A stretch of 64,000 nt of DNA, from contig NZ_JACICD010000008.1 of NCBI RefSeq assembly GCF_014195655.1, positions 124,001 through 188,000 on the forward strand. Reading direction: 5' to 3'. This DNA comes from Ancylobacter tetraedralis (lineage in GTDB: Bacteria > Pseudomonadota > Alphaproteobacteria > Rhizobiales > Xanthobacteraceae). Positions 1 to 10,806 of the stretch are shown piece after piece. The position numbers and the translations under genes are program-made. Under the pieces are notes generated by a model, which was not told where the DNA came from, did no database searches, and saw nothing but the letters and a program-made list of their open reading frames with translations. Position 1 is the stretch's first letter, and every line of letters starts with the position of its first letter.

Positions 1-389
1 GCCTTGACGGCGGCCTCGGCGGCCGCAGCCTTTACATCCGCCACCGCCTGCTGCTCGGCCTGAGCGATCTTCTGCTCGGCCATCTTGGTGCGGCGGACGA
101 TGAGGTCGTCGAGCTTCTGCTTCGCTTCCGACGCCAGCCGCTCGGCCTCGGCCTTCGCGGTGGTGATGATGGCCTCGGCTTCGGCCTCGGCCTCGCGCTG
201 GCGGCGCTTGTATTCGGCCACCAGCTTGTGCGCCTCGTCCTTCAGCCGGCGAGCCTCCTCCAGCTCCTGCCGGATACGGTCGCCACGCGAATCAAGCTTG
301 GCCGCCATGCTCGAAAAGCCGCCGGCCCGGACGACGATCGCCATGAAGACGATGAAGGCCACGGCGACCCAGAAAGTATCGCTACCCAT
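1..389 (-). CDS. atpF: ATP synthase F0 subunit b, 3' end cut by window edge
   Basis: This is subunit b of the F0F1 ATP synthase, half of the peripheral stalk that holds F1 still against the rotating c-ring. About 129 residues are visible. There is one N-terminal membrane helix (about residues 6-22, starting [17 protein letters not shown]), followed by a long charged, alanine-rich helix with the heptad character of the b dimer. The frame is open to base 1, so the C-terminus lies outside the window. It is the last visible gene of the minus-strand F0 operon, 9 bases after the b' gene. A separate b' gene just upstream is typical of alphaproteobacteria and other photosynthetic-type F0 operons. Confidence 0.93.
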   Translation of the reverse strand, partial: MGSDTFWVAVAFIVFMAIVVRAGGFSSMAAKLDSRGDRIRQELEEARRLKDEAHKLVAEYKRRQREAEAEAEAIITTAKAEAERLASEAKQKLDDLIVRRTKMAEQKIAQAEQQAVADVKAAAAEAAVK

Positions 390-398
390 GGCGCGTCC

Positions 399-1013
399 TC
401 AGCTCTTGATGGCGGTGTCGACCGCCGCCTCGACCGCGCCCGGGGCGGGCACGGTGCCGATCAGCTCACCCACGATGGCGCCGGCCGCGTCCACGGCGAT
501 GCCGCGCACATTGGACATGGCCGCCGTCTTGGTCGTCGCGATCTGCTGTTCGGCCGCCGCCAGCTTGGCCGACAGCTCGGCCTCCAGCGACTTGCGGCTC
601 GCATCGGCATCCGCCGTGAGCTTGTCGCGCGTCTCGGTGGCGATGCCTTGGGCCTTGTTGCGGGCACCGGCGAGCGCCTTCTCATAGGCCACCGCCGCCG
701 CTTCGCTCTCGGCCTTCAGCTTGCCGGCCTCCTCGAGGTCGTCGGCGATGCGATCATGCCGTTCCTCGAGAATATTGGCGATGCGCGGCAGTGCGATGCG
801 GCTCATCAGCAGGTAGAGCGCGCCGAACGCGATCGCCAGCCAGACAAGCTGCGAGGGAAAGGTATGAACGTCAAAGGGCGGAAACCCGCCGCCATGCGCT
901 TCCGCTGGAGGCACTGCAATCTCCACGCCGCTCTCCGCCGGCAACGTGCCCGGCGCAGGCGTTCCCGCCTGGGCTATGACGAATGTACCGGCCGGACCTT
1001 GGGCCTCGGACAT
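399..1013 (-). CDS. atpF': ATP synthase F0 subunit b'
   Basis: This is the second stator subunit (b', also called atpG or atpX), which pairs with subunit b as a heterodimeric peripheral stalk. The protein has 204 residues. An N-terminal proline/alanine-rich extension of about 45 residues precedes the conserved FPPFDVHTFPSQLVWLAIAF segment, whose membrane helix spans about residues 52-72. The rest is an alanine-, lysine- and glutamate-rich coiled coil. It lies between the c gene (80 bases upstream) and the b gene, in the usual order a-c-b'-b. The extension is long for the family, so a later start is conceivable, but no better start is evident. Confidence 0.93.
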   Translation of the reverse strand: MSEAQGPAGTFVIAQAGTPAPGTLPAESGVEIAVPPAEAHGGGFPPFDVHTFPSQLVWLAIAFGALYLLMSRIALPRIANILEERHDRIADDLEEAGKLKAESEAAAVAYEKALAGARNKAQGIATETRDKLTADADASRKSLEAELSAKLAAAEQQIATTKTAAMSNVRGIAVDAAGAIVGELIGTVPAPGAVEAAVDTAIKS

Positions 1014-1092
1014 GGTTCAGGCTTCCTCAGTCAATGGGGACGTCGTGCGGCACGAGGGCATGTCGCGAGCGCCACGCCCTCGCGGCAGGGCG

Positions 1093-1320
1093 TCAGACCA
1101 CGAACAGCAGAACCAGCGCGACGACCAGCGCGAAGATGCCGAGACCTTCGGCGAGCGCCGCACCGATGAAGGCGCGGGCGAACTGGCCATCGGCCGCCGA
1201 CGGGTTGCGCAGCGCGCCCGAGAGGAAGCTGCCGAAGATGTTACCCACGCCGATGGCGGCAAGGCCCATGCCGAGACAAGCGAGACCGGCGCCGAGGAAC
1301 TTGGCGGCAATCGGATCCAT
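1093..1320 (-). CDS. atpE: ATP synthase F0 subunit c (proteolipid)
   Basis: This is the c-ring proteolipid of F0, which carries protons through the membrane during rotation. It has 75 residues forming a helical hairpin: helix 1 at about 8-35 with the glycine-rich [17 protein letters not shown] packing motif, a polar loop around RNPSAADGQ (38-46), and helix 2 at about 47-73. The proton-carrying acid is Glu58 in [10 protein letters not shown]. The loop arginine that contacts F1 is R38. The gene lies between atpB and the b' gene in a co-directional operon. Confidence 0.97.
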   Translation of the reverse strand: MDPIAAKFLGAGLACLGMGLAAIGVGNIFGSFLSGALRNPSAADGQFARAFIGAALAEGLGIFALVVALVLLFVV

Positions 1321-1384
1321 GGTCTTCTCCTATTTGAATTCGCTGAGTGAGTTGAAGGCTGGATGAGGTCCCGCGACGCGCCGA

Positions 1385-2149
1385 TCAGTGGCCCGGATGC
1401 AGAGCGTCGTTGAGATAGATGCAGGTCAGCACCGCGAAGACGTAGGCCTGCAGGAAAGCGACAAGGAATTCGAGCGCGGTGAGCGCCACGACCATGGCAA
1501 GTGGCAGCACGGCGCCGAGCCAGCCGGCGATGCCCGCGCTGGTCATCATCACGATGAAGCCCGCGAACACCTTCATGGCGATGTGGCCGGCCAACATGTT
1601 GGCGAACAGACGCAGCGACAGGCTGATGGGCCGCGAGAGGAACGAGATCAGCTCGATCACGATCATGAAGGGCAGCAGGAAGGCCGGCACGCCCGAGGGC
1701 ACGAACAGGTGCAGGAAATGCGTGCCGTGGCGGACGAAGCCGTAGATGATGACCGTCAGGATCACCAGCAGCGCCAGCGCGGCGGTGACGATGAGATGGC
1801 TGGTGACGGTGAACGAATACGGGATCATGCCGACGAAATTCGCCGTCAGCACGAAGATGAAGAGCGAGAACACGAGGGGGAAGAACTTCATCCCCTCATT
1901 GCCGGCCGTGCTGCGCACGGTCGAGGCGACGAATTCGTAGGACAGCTCGGCGAGCGACTGCAGGCGGTTGGGCACCAGCGTGCGGCCGCGCGTCGCGAAG
2001 GTGAGGAAGAAGAACACCAGCGCCACGATGCCGAACATGAAGGCGGCGGAATTGGTGAAGGCGAGCTCGACGCCCCCCGGAGCTCCCAGGTCCACGATCT
2101 TGTGGATCTGGAACTGGTGGATCGGATCGATCACGGTTCCGCTGGCCAT
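1385..2149 (-). CDS. atpB: ATP synthase F0 subunit a
   Basis: This is the stator subunit a, which forms the two proton half-channels next to the c-ring. It has 254 residues and several membrane helices (about 36-53, 88-112, 118-141, 155-172, 186-250). The essential arginine is R180 in [14 protein letters not shown], and the downstream histidine/glutamate-containing helix ([28 protein letters not shown]) is also present. The length and all landmark motifs are normal. The gene follows atpI after a 138-base spacer and is 64 bases ahead of atpE. Confidence 0.97.
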   Translation of the reverse strand: MASGTVIDPIHQFQIHKIVDLGAPGGVELAFTNSAAFMFGIVALVFFFLTFATRGRTLVPNRLQSLAELSYEFVASTVRSTAGNEGMKFFPLVFSLFIFVLTANFVGMIPYSFTVTSHLIVTAALALLVILTVIIYGFVRHGTHFLHLFVPSGVPAFLLPFMIVIELISFLSRPISLSLRLFANMLAGHIAMKVFAGFIVMMTSAGIAGWLGAVLPLAMVVALTALEFLVAFLQAYVFAVLTCIYLNDALHPGH

Positions 2150-2287
2150 CGCCGGTCGTTGCCCTCAAACGTGGCGCCGCAGGGCGCCCGCCCCTGTCTC
2201 AGACACCCGCCCGAAGGCCGGCATCGCTCGAAATTCCGTTGACAGGCCCGCCGCAAGACAGACCGTCGCATCCCCAAGTCACACTCG

Positions 2288-2671
2288 TCACGCCCCGCCT
2301 TTCGGCGGCGTCTTCGGGCCGGTTTCCCCGGCGGCGCGCAGCATATTCATGATTCCCGCGCCGAAGCCCAGAAGCATGAACACGATCATCCCCCACGGCG
2401 TAATGCCGAGGAGCCGGTCGATCGCCCAGCCGAGGCCGGCGCCCACCAGAACTCCCGCGACGAACTCGCTTCCCAAGCGGAAAGCGAGCGCCATGCCGGC
2501 CGAAGAGGACGTCCGGTCCGGAACCTTTGACGCCTTCTCTTCCGCTTGCCGCTCGGCGCGCACCTTGTCCAGCGCACTGCCCAGCCCGCTTAGCCGGCCC
2601 GAGAGCTCGGTGTCGGAAACCTCCGGCCGGCCTGAGTCCTTTTGGCCGTCCGTTCTGTCCCGGTCGCCCAT
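2288..2671 (-). CDS. atpI: AtpI-type ATP synthase assembly protein
   Basis: This protein of 127 residues belongs to the AtpI/F0F1 gene 1 family, small membrane proteins that help assemble the c-ring and may handle Mg2+. The N-terminal 50 residues are charged and probably cytoplasmic. Two membrane helices follow, at about 60-82 (GMALAFRLGSEFVAGVLVGAG) and 92-113 (ITPWGMIVFMLLGFGAGIMNML). The G-x-G-rich helix pair is the family signature. It is the first gene of the F0 operon and sits directly downstream of the promoter described separately. Confidence 0.9.
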   Translation of the reverse strand: MGDRDRTDGQKDSGRPEVSDTELSGRLSGLGSALDKVRAERQAEEKASKVPDRTSSSAGMALAFRLGSEFVAGVLVGAGLGWAIDRLLGITPWGMIVFMLLGFGAGIMNMLRAAGETGPKTPPKGGA

Positions 2672-2725
2672 GATCTATGCTCAGTCCTTGCCGGAGAAGG
2701 ATTTCCCATCCCCGAAACCGGGCGC

Positions 2726-2754
2726 ACCATAGTGATCGGCCCAAGGGGTGTCAA
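2726..2754 (-). promoter_or_regulatory. Sigma70-type promoter for the atp operon
   Basis: Read on the minus strand there is a perfect -35 box TTGACA (2749-2754), a spacer of exactly 17 bases, and a -10 box TATGGT (2726-2731, four of six matches). It lies about 55 bases upstream of the atpI start, with no gene between. The strength of the -35 box and the ideal spacing fit a constitutive housekeeping promoter. The promoter call is an inference from sequence alone. Confidence 0.65.
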
Positions 2755-2961
2755 GAACGTGAACTCATGTTTTAAGCAGTTGAAAAACTTGAAGAAAAGC
2801 AACAGGGGACGCTCTGTCGCAGGCATTGCGTCACCCCGCCTCGCACCAAGGGAAGGCGGAGGGCGGAGTATCGCCGTGTTTTTGGCATGCCAGCGGCGCC
2901 GGGGGAATACGCCGATCGCCCCCCGTCTCACCTCCGGCGCACTGCCGCGGGCATGACGGCG

Positions 2962-5900
2962 TCAACTTGCCTCACGATAGGTCTCGGCTGTGGCGAGATC
3001 GACCGAGACAAGCTTGGACACGCCGCGCTCGGCCATGGTCACGCCGAACAACCGGTTCATGCGGCTCATGGTGATGGGGTTGTGCGTAATCGTGATGAAA
3101 CGCGTCTCGGTGAGGCGGCGCATCTCGTCCAGAAGGTTGCAGAATCGCTCGACATTCGAGTCGTCGAGCGGCGCATCGACCTCGTCGAGCACGCAGATCG
3201 GCGCCGGATTGGTGAGGAATACCGCGAAGATGAGCGCCATGGCGGTGAGCGCCTGCTCGCCGCCCGAGAGCAGCGAAAGCGATTGCGGCTTCTTGCCCGG
3301 CGGCTTGGCGATGATGTCGAGCCCCGCCTCCAGCGGGTCATCCGAATCGGTCAGCACGAGCCGCGCCTCGCCCCCGCCGAACAACGTGCCGAACAATTGC
3401 TGGAAATGCCCGTCGACCACGGTGAAACTCGCCTGAAGCCGTTCGCGCGCCTCACGGTTGAGGCCGTAAATGCCCTGGCGCAGCCGCTTGATCGCCTCCG
3501 TCAGGTCCTCGCGCTCGGCCGAGAGGCCCTGCTGCTGGCCCTCGACCTCGGCCAGTTCCTCCTCGGCGCGCAGATTGACCGCGCCCAGCCGTTCACGCTC
3601 GCGCTTCAGCCGGTCGAGATCGGCCTCCAACCCCGCAGCGTCGGGCAGCGGCGTATCGGCTTCCAGCCCGGCAATGGTGCGCGCGCTGTCCGGCGGGCCG
3701 TCGAGACTGTCGGAAATCTCACGCAGCACCTGCTCGCGCCGCTCGCGTGCGGCATCCAGCCGCGCCTCGCCGCGCGCGCTTTCCTCGCGCGCCACCGCGA
3801 GCGCGTCGAGCGCGGCGCGGGCCGCGCGCTCGGCCCCCACCTGCGCGCCCTCCCCGCTGGCGAGGCGATCGGCTGATTCGCGCCGCGCGGCCTCGGCCCG
3901 GGCGATCTCGTCGAGCAGGGCGCGGCGGCGCGCGGCGAGGGCCGCCGGGACCTCGTCCAACGCCTCGCGCTCCTCGGCCGCCTCCGCGACGCGTGCCTCC
4001 AGCGCCGCCACCCGCTCGCCCGTGCCGCTGGCGCGGGCCTGCCACGAGGCTCGTTCGCCGGCGATCGCCTGCAGGCGACGCACGCGCTGCTCGCGCTCGC
4101 GGGTGAGCCCCTCGGCGCGGGCTCTCGCTTCCGCCAGCGCCGCCCGGTCCTGCGCCACGCGGCTGCGGGCCTCGACCAGATGCGCCTCGCTCTCCATTCC
4201 GGCCGGCAGTTCGGCCAGTTGCGCCTGCGCGCCCATCAGTCCGGCGGCGCTGGCGACGCGCTCCGCATCCAGCCGATCGAGGCTCGCGGCCAGCGCGGAA
4301 AGCTTGGCCTCCTGCTCGGCGGCCTGCCGCTCGGCACGGGCAAGGTCGTCGCGCGTCGCTTCCATGGCACGCAGCGCCGCACGGCGGGCCTCGCGGGCGG
4401 CATTCTCGCGCGAGCCGGCCGCGCGCAGGGCCGCTTCGGCGCTCTCGAGCGCGCGGCGATGCTGGGCCACCTCGGCCCGCGCGGCGATCCGCTCCGCCTC
4501 GATATCGGCCAGCCGGTTGCGCTCGGCGAGGCGCCGCGCGGCGGCGGTCGGCGCATCGGCCGCCGCGGTCAGCCCATCCCAGCGCCACAGGTCGCCTTCG
4601 CGCGAGACCAGCCGCTGGCCCGGCCGCAGCTGGGCCGCAAGGCGCGCGCCCTCGCTCCGTTCCACCACGCCGATCTGCGCGAGGCGGCGCGCCAGCTCGG
4701 CCGGCGCCTCGACATGGCGGGCGAGCGGCTCGGCGCCCGACGGCAGCGGAGCATCGCCGTCATCGGGCGTCAGCGCCCAGTGCACGGGGGCACCGACATC
4801 GGCCGGGGCGTCGAGATCATCGCCCAGCGCCGCGCCGAGCGCCGTCTCGAAGCCGCGCGCCACGCGGATCTGATCGATCACCGGCGCCCAGCGGCGCGGC
4901 GCGCCGACATCGAGCAGCTTGGCGAGGGTGCGGGCCTCGGTGTCGAGCCGCTGCGCCACGCGCTCGGCCTCGGCGAGCGGACGGCGGGCGTGATCGAGCG
5001 CGGCGCGGGCCTCCCCATGGGCGGCCTCGGCCTCCTGCGCCGACGCCTCGGCGGCCTCGAAAGCCTCGCGGGTGATTTCGGCGCTGGCGCGGCGCTCCTC
5101 GAGGCGCACGCCGTCGACGCCCGCCTCCAGCCGGCGCCGCTCCTCGGTGAGTTGAGCGACATCACGCTCCAGCCGGGCATGGCGCTCGCCCGCCTCGCGC
5201 ACCGAGCGCTCCAGCGCGCCGCGCCGGGCGGCGCGCTCGGCATGGCTGGCGGTGGCCTCGGTGAAGGCGCGCTCCGATTCGGCCAGCGCCTGCGCGGCGT
5301 CCTCACGCGCCTCGCCCGCCTCCCCCTCGGCCTCCGCCGCCTCTTCCTGGAGTGCGGCGAGCTCCTCGGCTTCCTCGGCCAGCCGGCCCAGCACGCTGCC
5401 GGCATCGGCGGCGAGCGCGCGCTCGCGCTCCATGTCGCCGGCGAGCTGGGACAGGCGGCGATCCAGCTCGGCGCGGCGGGCGTCGGCGCGCGCCTCCTCG
5501 CGGTCGAGCTCACCCTGCGCCAGCGTCAGACGCTGCAGGGCGGCCGCGCTCGCGGCATCGGCCTCGCGCAGCGCCGGCAACCCATGAGCGGCGATGGCGG
5601 CGAGCCGGGCGCTCTCGCCCTGCTGCACGGTGCGTTCCGCCACGGACCGCACCGCGAGGTCGAGCGCGCGGCTCGCCTCGTTCAGCGCCCCGGAGGCCTC
5701 CAGCCAGCGCAGCCACAGCAGCGTCGCCTCCGCCGTGCGGATATCGGTGGAAACGGCACGGTAGCGCGCCGCCTGGCGCGCCTGGCGACGCAGCGCGTCG
5801 AGCTGGCTGGCGATCTGGCCGATCACGTCGTCGAGCCGGGTGAGATTGGCCTCGGCGGCCCGAAGGCGCATTTCCGCCTCGTGCCGGCGGGCATGCAGGC

Positions 5901-6414
5901 CGGCAACGCCCGCCGCCTCTTCCAGCAGCCGCCGGCGGGCCGTGGGCTTGGCCCCGACGATCTCGCCGATCTGCCCCTGCCGCACCATGGACGGAGAGCG
6001 CGAGCCCGAGGAAGCATCGGCGAACAGCATCTGCACGTCGCGCGCGCGCGCCTCGCGCCCGTTGATGCGGTAGGCGGAGCCGGACTCGCGCTCGATGCGC
6101 CGGGAGATTTCCAGCAGGTCGGCATCATTGAACACCGCCGGGGCGGAGCGGTCGCCATTGTCGACGACGAGCACCACCTCGGCGGTGTTGCGCGAGGCGC
6201 GCGTCGTGGTGCCGCCGAAGATGACGTCATCCATCCCCTCGGCGCGCATCGCCTTGTAGGAATTCTCGCCCATCACCCAGCGCAGCGCCTCGACCAGGTT
6301 CGACTTGCCGCAGCCATTCGGGCCCACGATGCCGGTGAGGCCGGGCTCGATCAGCATGTCGGTCGGCTCGACGAAGGTCTTGAAGCCGGTGAGACGCAGG
6401 CGGGTGAATTTCAT
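2962..6414 (-). CDS. smc: Chromosome segregation protein SMC
   Basis: This is the SMC ATPase of bacterial condensin, which compacts and segregates the chromosome with ScpA and ScpB. It has 1150 residues, a normal length. The N-terminal head begins MKFTRLRLTGFKTFVEP and has the Walker A loop GPNGCGKSN (about 31-39). Two long Arg/Glu/Ala coiled-coil arms flank a central hinge. The C-terminal head carries the ABC signature SLLSGGEQALTAMAL and Walker B ICVLDEVDAPLD. The start at 6414 is chosen because MKFTRL is the conserved family start; the frame stays open upstream, but nothing there resembles SMC. The gene is convergent with nothing and divergent from the Lrp-type gene. Confidence 0.97.
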   Translation of the reverse strand: MKFTRLRLTGFKTFVEPTDMLIEPGLTGIVGPNGCGKSNLVEALRWVMGENSYKAMRAEGMDDVIFGGTTTRASRNTAEVVLVVDNGDRSAPAVFNDADLLEISRRIERESGSAYRINGREARARDVQMLFADASSGSRSPSMVRQGQIGEIVGAKPTARRRLLEEAAGVAGLHARRHEAEMRLRAAEANLTRLDDVIGQIASQLDALRRQARQAARYRAVSTDIRTAEATLLWLRWLEASGALNEASRALDLAVRSVAERTVQQGESARLAAIAAHGLPALREADAASAAALQRLTLAQGELDREEARADARRAELDRRLSQLAGDMERERALAADAGSVLGRLAEEAEELAALQEEAAEAEGEAGEAREDAAQALAESERAFTEATASHAERAARRGALERSVREAGERHARLERDVAQLTEERRRLEAGVDGVRLEERRASAEITREAFEAAEASAQEAEAAHGEARAALDHARRPLAEAERVAQRLDTEARTLAKLLDVGAPRRWAPVIDQIRVARGFETALGAALGDDLDAPADVGAPVHWALTPDDGDAPLPSGAEPLARHVEAPAELARRLAQIGVVERSEGARLAAQLRPGQRLVSREGDLWRWDGLTAAADAPTAAARRLAERNRLADIEAERIAARAEVAQHRRALESAEAALRAAGSRENAAREARRAALRAMEATRDDLARAERQAAEQEAKLSALAASLDRLDAERVASAAGLMGAQAQLAELPAGMESEAHLVEARSRVAQDRAALAEARARAEGLTREREQRVRRLQAIAGERASWQARASGTGERVAALEARVAEAAEEREALDEVPAALAARRRALLDEIARAEAARRESADRLASGEGAQVGAERAARAALDALAVAREESARGEARLDAARERREQVLREISDSLDGPPDSARTIAGLEADTPLPDAAGLEADLDRLKRERERLGAVNLRAEEELAEVEGQQQGLSAEREDLTEAIKRLRQGIYGLNREARERLQASFTVVDGHFQQLFGTLFGGGEARLVLTDSDDPLEAGLDIIAKPPGKKPQSLSLLSGGEQALTAMALIFAVFLTNPAPICVLDEVDAPLDDSNVERFCNLLDEMRRLTETRFITITHNPITMSRMNRLFGVTMAERGVSKLVSVDLATAETYREAS

Positions 6415-6632
6415 ATCCCGAGGGTGCCGCCCCGTGACCACAAGTTCAAGTGGCATGGATGGCACGATCCACGACATGTTGCGTTGCGTGCGACTCCGCG
6501 CCTCCCGCGGCGGCGGATCGCGCGGCCGGTCAGCAGGGCTGACCAAAGACCAATTGCCGGCTGGCGGCTTCTGCCGGCAGATTGAGCTTCGACGAACCAT
6601 CCTGCCCTGAATTCCCGACATGGAGGCAGAAC

Positions 6633-7184
6633 ATGCGCCCGCCTGTGCTCGACATGTTCGATCTGCGCATCCTGCGCGAATTGCAGGAGGATGGCCGCCT
6701 CACCAATGCGGAACTCTCCGAGCGCATCGGCCTCTCGCCATCCCCCTGCCTGCGCCGCACCCGCCGGCTGGAGGAGGAAGGGCTGATCGCCGGCTACCAG
6801 GCGCGGCTGGGCGCCCCACGGCTCGGGCTTGGCGTGCTCGCCTTCATCCAGGTGCATCTGGAGCGGCAGGTCGACGCGGCCGCGCGCGACTTCGAAGCGG
6901 CCGTGCTGGCGCTGCCGCAGGTCATTGCCTGCTATAGCGTGACCGGCGACAGCGACTACCTCCTGCATGTGGTCTGCGAGGATCTGGAAGGCTTCGCCCA
7001 TTTCGCCCATGACATATTGATGGGGCTGCCGGGCGTGCGCGGCGTGCGCTCCTCGCTGGCGCTGAAGCGGGTGAAGGAGAGCCAGCGCCTGCCGCTCGAT
7101 CACCTGCGCGCCGTGCCCGCGAGCCCCGATTCCGCTGCCGAAAAACTGGGCAACGACAGTCACGGCTCAAAAAGACGGCCCTGA
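6633..7184 (+). CDS. Lrp/AsnC family transcriptional regulator
   Basis: This is a 183-residue regulator of the leucine-responsive (feast/famine) family, cytoplasmic and DNA-binding. The N-terminal winged helix-turn-helix lies at about residues 8-52 (LRILRELQEDGRLTNAELSERIGLSPSPCLRR). The C-terminal RAM ligand-binding and oligomerisation domain lies at about 65-145 (VIACYSVTGDSDYLLHVV). The start at 6633 follows a GGAGGCAG ribosome site. The last 30 residues are an unconserved tail. The next gene downstream, in the same direction, is an exporter of the DMT family. Lrp-type proteins often control a neighbouring amino-acid exporter, so that is a plausible target here, though it is only an inference. 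Confidence 0.92.
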   Translation: MRPPVLDMFDLRILRELQEDGRLTNAELSERIGLSPSPCLRRTRRLEEEGLIAGYQARLGAPRLGLGVLAFIQVHLERQVDAAARDFEAAVLALPQVIACYSVTGDSDYLLHVVCEDLEGFAHFAHDILMGLPGVRGVRSSLALKRVKESQRLPLDHLRAVPASPDSAAEKLGNDSHGSKRRP

Positions 7185-7243
7185 CGGCAGATTCTGCCAC
7201 GCGCCCCTTTCCCGCGCCCCGAGAACGCAAGGACATGCCGAGG

Positions 7244-7264
7244 TAGGTCAACTACACTGACCTA
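7244..7264. promoter_or_regulatory. Palindromic operator candidate upstream of the DMT exporter
   Basis: There is a perfect inverted repeat with arms TAGGTCA (7244-7250) and TGACCTA (7258-7264) around a 7-base spacer. It lies 47 bases upstream of the exporter ATG and 60 bases after the Lrp-type gene. A 21-base dyad in this position is what a dimeric regulator such as the adjacent Lrp protein would bind, but nothing in the sequence proves which protein uses it. Confidence 0.5.
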
Positions 7265-7311
7265 TATCGACATCATCCTTCACCGGCACGGGTCATCCTG
7301 GGAGGCGCGTC

Positions 7312-8301
7312 ATGGCATTCGTCGCAGACATGTTGACGCCGCTCGTGTCGCGCACCGCCGGCTCGGCGCGCCAGGGCCTGGCCCGCTCGCCCGCCGGGCT
7401 CGCCGTGATGGCGCTGTCGGGGGCGGCGCTGCTCTGGTCCGGCAATTTCCTGGCTGGCCATCTCGCCGCCGGCCTCATCCCGCCGGCGACGCTCTCGGCC
7501 GCCCGCTGGCTGCTGGCGCTTCTCCTGCTGCTGCCTTTCACCTGGCGCGAGATCCAGACCGAGCGGGCGGAAATCGCCCGCCGCTGGCCGCTCTGGATCG
7601 CCGCCGGCGTGCTCAACATCGCCGTGTTCACCGTGCTGATCTATTTGGGCCTCGCCCATACCAGCCTGGTCAACGGCTCCATCATCGGCTCGGCAGCCCC
7701 CATCGTGGTGGGGCTGTTCGGCTGGCTCATCCTCGCCGAGCGCACGGGCCTGCGCACCCGCCTCGCGCTCGCCATTTCCACCGCCGGCGTCGCGCTCATC
7801 GTGCTGCGCGGCGATATCGGCAATCTCGCCCGCCTCGACCTGCATTTCGGCGACCTCATGCTGTTTCTCGGCATCTCCGCCTTCGCGCTCTATGCGGTGC
7901 TGCTGAAGCGCTTTCCCACGCGCCTCTCGGCGGCCGCCGCGCTCACCGTCTCCATTCCCTTCGGCCTGATCGCGCTCGCGCCCATCGCGGCGTGGGAAAT
8001 CGCCGCTGGCGGCCTCACCACCGGCGGGCTGAGCCCGGCCGATCTCGGCCACGCCGCGCTCATCGTGCTGTATGTGGCGAGCCTGCCCACGCTCGGCTTC
8101 GTGCTGTGGGGACGCGGCGTCGCCGTGCTGGGCCCGACCCGCGCCGGCCAGTTCCTCCAGCTCGTGCCGGTCTTCGGCACCGCGCTCGCCGTGGGCGTGC
8201 TGGGCGAGGCGCTGAGCCTGCACCATGCGCTCGGCTTCGCCCTTGTGCTGGGCGGCCTCGCTTTGTGCGACCGCCGCCTGCCCCAGTCCGCCCGCGGCTG
8301 A
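7312..8301 (+). CDS. EamA/DMT superfamily exporter
   Basis: This is an inner-membrane transporter of 329 residues in the drug/metabolite transporter family (the YdcZ/RhaT/EamA type). It shows about ten membrane helices in two EamA repeats (roughly residues 28-160 and 180-315), for example ALSGAALLWSGNFLAGHLA and LVLGGLALCDRRL. Members export amino acids, amines or metabolites; the substrate cannot be read from sequence. The start is supported by GGAGG at 7301-7305. It lies directly downstream of an Lrp/AsnC gene and a palindromic operator candidate, which favours an amino acid as substrate. Confidence 0.9.
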   Translation: MAFVADMLTPLVSRTAGSARQGLARSPAGLAVMALSGAALLWSGNFLAGHLAAGLIPPATLSAARWLLALLLLLPFTWREIQTERAEIARRWPLWIAAGVLNIAVFTVLIYLGLAHTSLVNGSIIGSAAPIVVGLFGWLILAERTGLRTRLALAISTAGVALIVLRGDIGNLARLDLHFGDLMLFLGISAFALYAVLLKRFPTRLSAAAALTVSIPFGLIALAPIAAWEIAAGGLTTGGLSPADLGHAALIVLYVASLPTLGFVLWGRGVAVLGPTRAGQFLQLVPVFGTALAVGVLGEALSLHHALGFALVLGGLALCDRRLPQSARG

Positions 8302-9864
<1,563 letters not shown>

Positions 9865-9871
9865 GCGGCCG

Positions 9872-10477
9872 GTGATCACGCTTTACGACGTGCCGGACTC
9901 CGGCAACAGCTACAAGGTCCGCCTCGCCGCCGCGCATCTGGGTGTGCCGCTGCACCGCGTCACCATGTCCTCGCGCGACGGCTCGACCCGCCATGCCGAC
10001 TTCCTCGCCAAGAACCCCATCGGCAAGCTGCCGACGGTGGAACTGGAGGACGGACGCTTCCTCGCCGAGTCGAACGCCATCGTGCTCTACCTCGCCGAGG
10101 GCAGCCCCCTCGTTCCGGCGGACCGCTATGAACGCGCAAAGACCTATGAATGGCTGTTCTTCGAGCAGTACAGCCATGAGCCGGCTCTCGCGGTGAGACG
10201 GGCGCTGTTCATCTATGAAGAGCGAGCGCATCTGGCGACGCCCGAGCGGCTGGCACAGCTTCTCGAGGCCGGCAACCGCGCGCTCACCGTCATGGAGACG
10301 CGGCTGGCAGGCGCAGACTGGCTCGCGGGCAACGCCTTCAGCGTCGCCGACATCGCGCTCTATGCCTATACGCACACGGCTGAGGAAGGCGGCTACGATC
10401 TGGCTGGCTTTCCCGGCGTGCGGCGGTGGCTGGCCCGCATCGCCGCCCTGCCCGGCCATATCGGGCTGATGGACTGA
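9872..10477 (+). CDS. Glutathione S-transferase family protein
   Basis: This is a cytoplasmic glutathione transferase of 201 residues. The N-terminal thioredoxin-like domain covers about 1-78 (ITLYDVPDSGNSYKVRLAAAHLGVPL, with NPIGKLPTVELEDG and the glutathione-contacting ESNAI). The C-terminal helical domain covers about 85-200. The start codon is GTG, 7 bases after the ccrM stop, so the two genes may be co-transcribed. The substrate is unknown. A hairpin terminator follows. Confidence 0.9.
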   Translation: MITLYDVPDSGNSYKVRLAAAHLGVPLHRVTMSSRDGSTRHADFLAKNPIGKLPTVELEDGRFLAESNAIVLYLAEGSPLVPADRYERAKTYEWLFFEQYSHEPALAVRRALFIYEERAHLATPERLAQLLEAGNRALTVMETRLAGADWLAGNAFSVADIALYAYTHTAEEGGYDLAGFPGVRRWLARIAALPGHIGLMD

Positions 10478-10487
10478 TCAAACAACA

Positions 10488-10507
10488 AGGCCGCCCTGGG
10501 GCGGCCT
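10488..10507. terminator. Terminator between the GST gene and csbD
   Basis: A perfect 8-bp stem, AGGCCGCC / GGCGGCCT, with a 4-base loop is followed by CATCGTTTTC on the plus strand and TGTTGTTTG on the minus strand. It separates two convergent genes and can serve both directions. Confidence 0.75.
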
Positions 10508-10529
10508 CATCGTTTTCGGGCAGGATCGG

Positions 10530-10718
10530 TCAGAGATTGGCGGCCTTCTTGACCGCATCCTTGGCCTTGCCGACGGCCTGCTGGCCCTCGCCCTTGAGCT
10601 CCTGGACCTTGCCCTCGGCCTGCAGCTTCTCCGAGCCGGTCATCTTGCCGACGCCCTGCTTCACATTGCCGACGGCCTCGTTGGCGAGACCCTTGGCCTT
10701 ATCCGCGGCGCTACCCAT
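10530..10718 (-). CDS. CsbD family stress-response protein
   Basis: This is a small hydrophilic protein of 62 residues in the CsbD family, which is induced by general stress in many bacteria and has no known biochemical activity. It is rich in Lys, Ala and Gly, with the family pattern [20 protein letters not shown]...[27 protein letters not shown]. The start at 10718 is preferred because the family begins with MGS-x-D-K and a GGAG lies nine bases upstream. Two in-frame ATGs further up (10733, 10748) are possible. Confidence 0.85.
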   Translation of the reverse strand: MGSAADKAKGLANEAVGNVKQGVGKMTGSEKLQAEGKVQELKGEGQQAVGKAKDAVKKAANL

Positions 10719-10806
10719 CGTTGCGTTCTCCATGTCTGCCGCCTTCATCCGCGGCCTGCCGGAATAACGCGCGACCCCCAGCGAAGTTCAATGGAGCGGC
10801 GGCAAT

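Noticed and set aside
4180-6585. An 801-codon open frame on the plus strand opposite smc
   Set aside because: Low-complexity Arg/Leu/Gly/Ala composition with no domain, lying antisense to an unmistakable SMC protein. Long antisense frames are expected in GC-rich genes.
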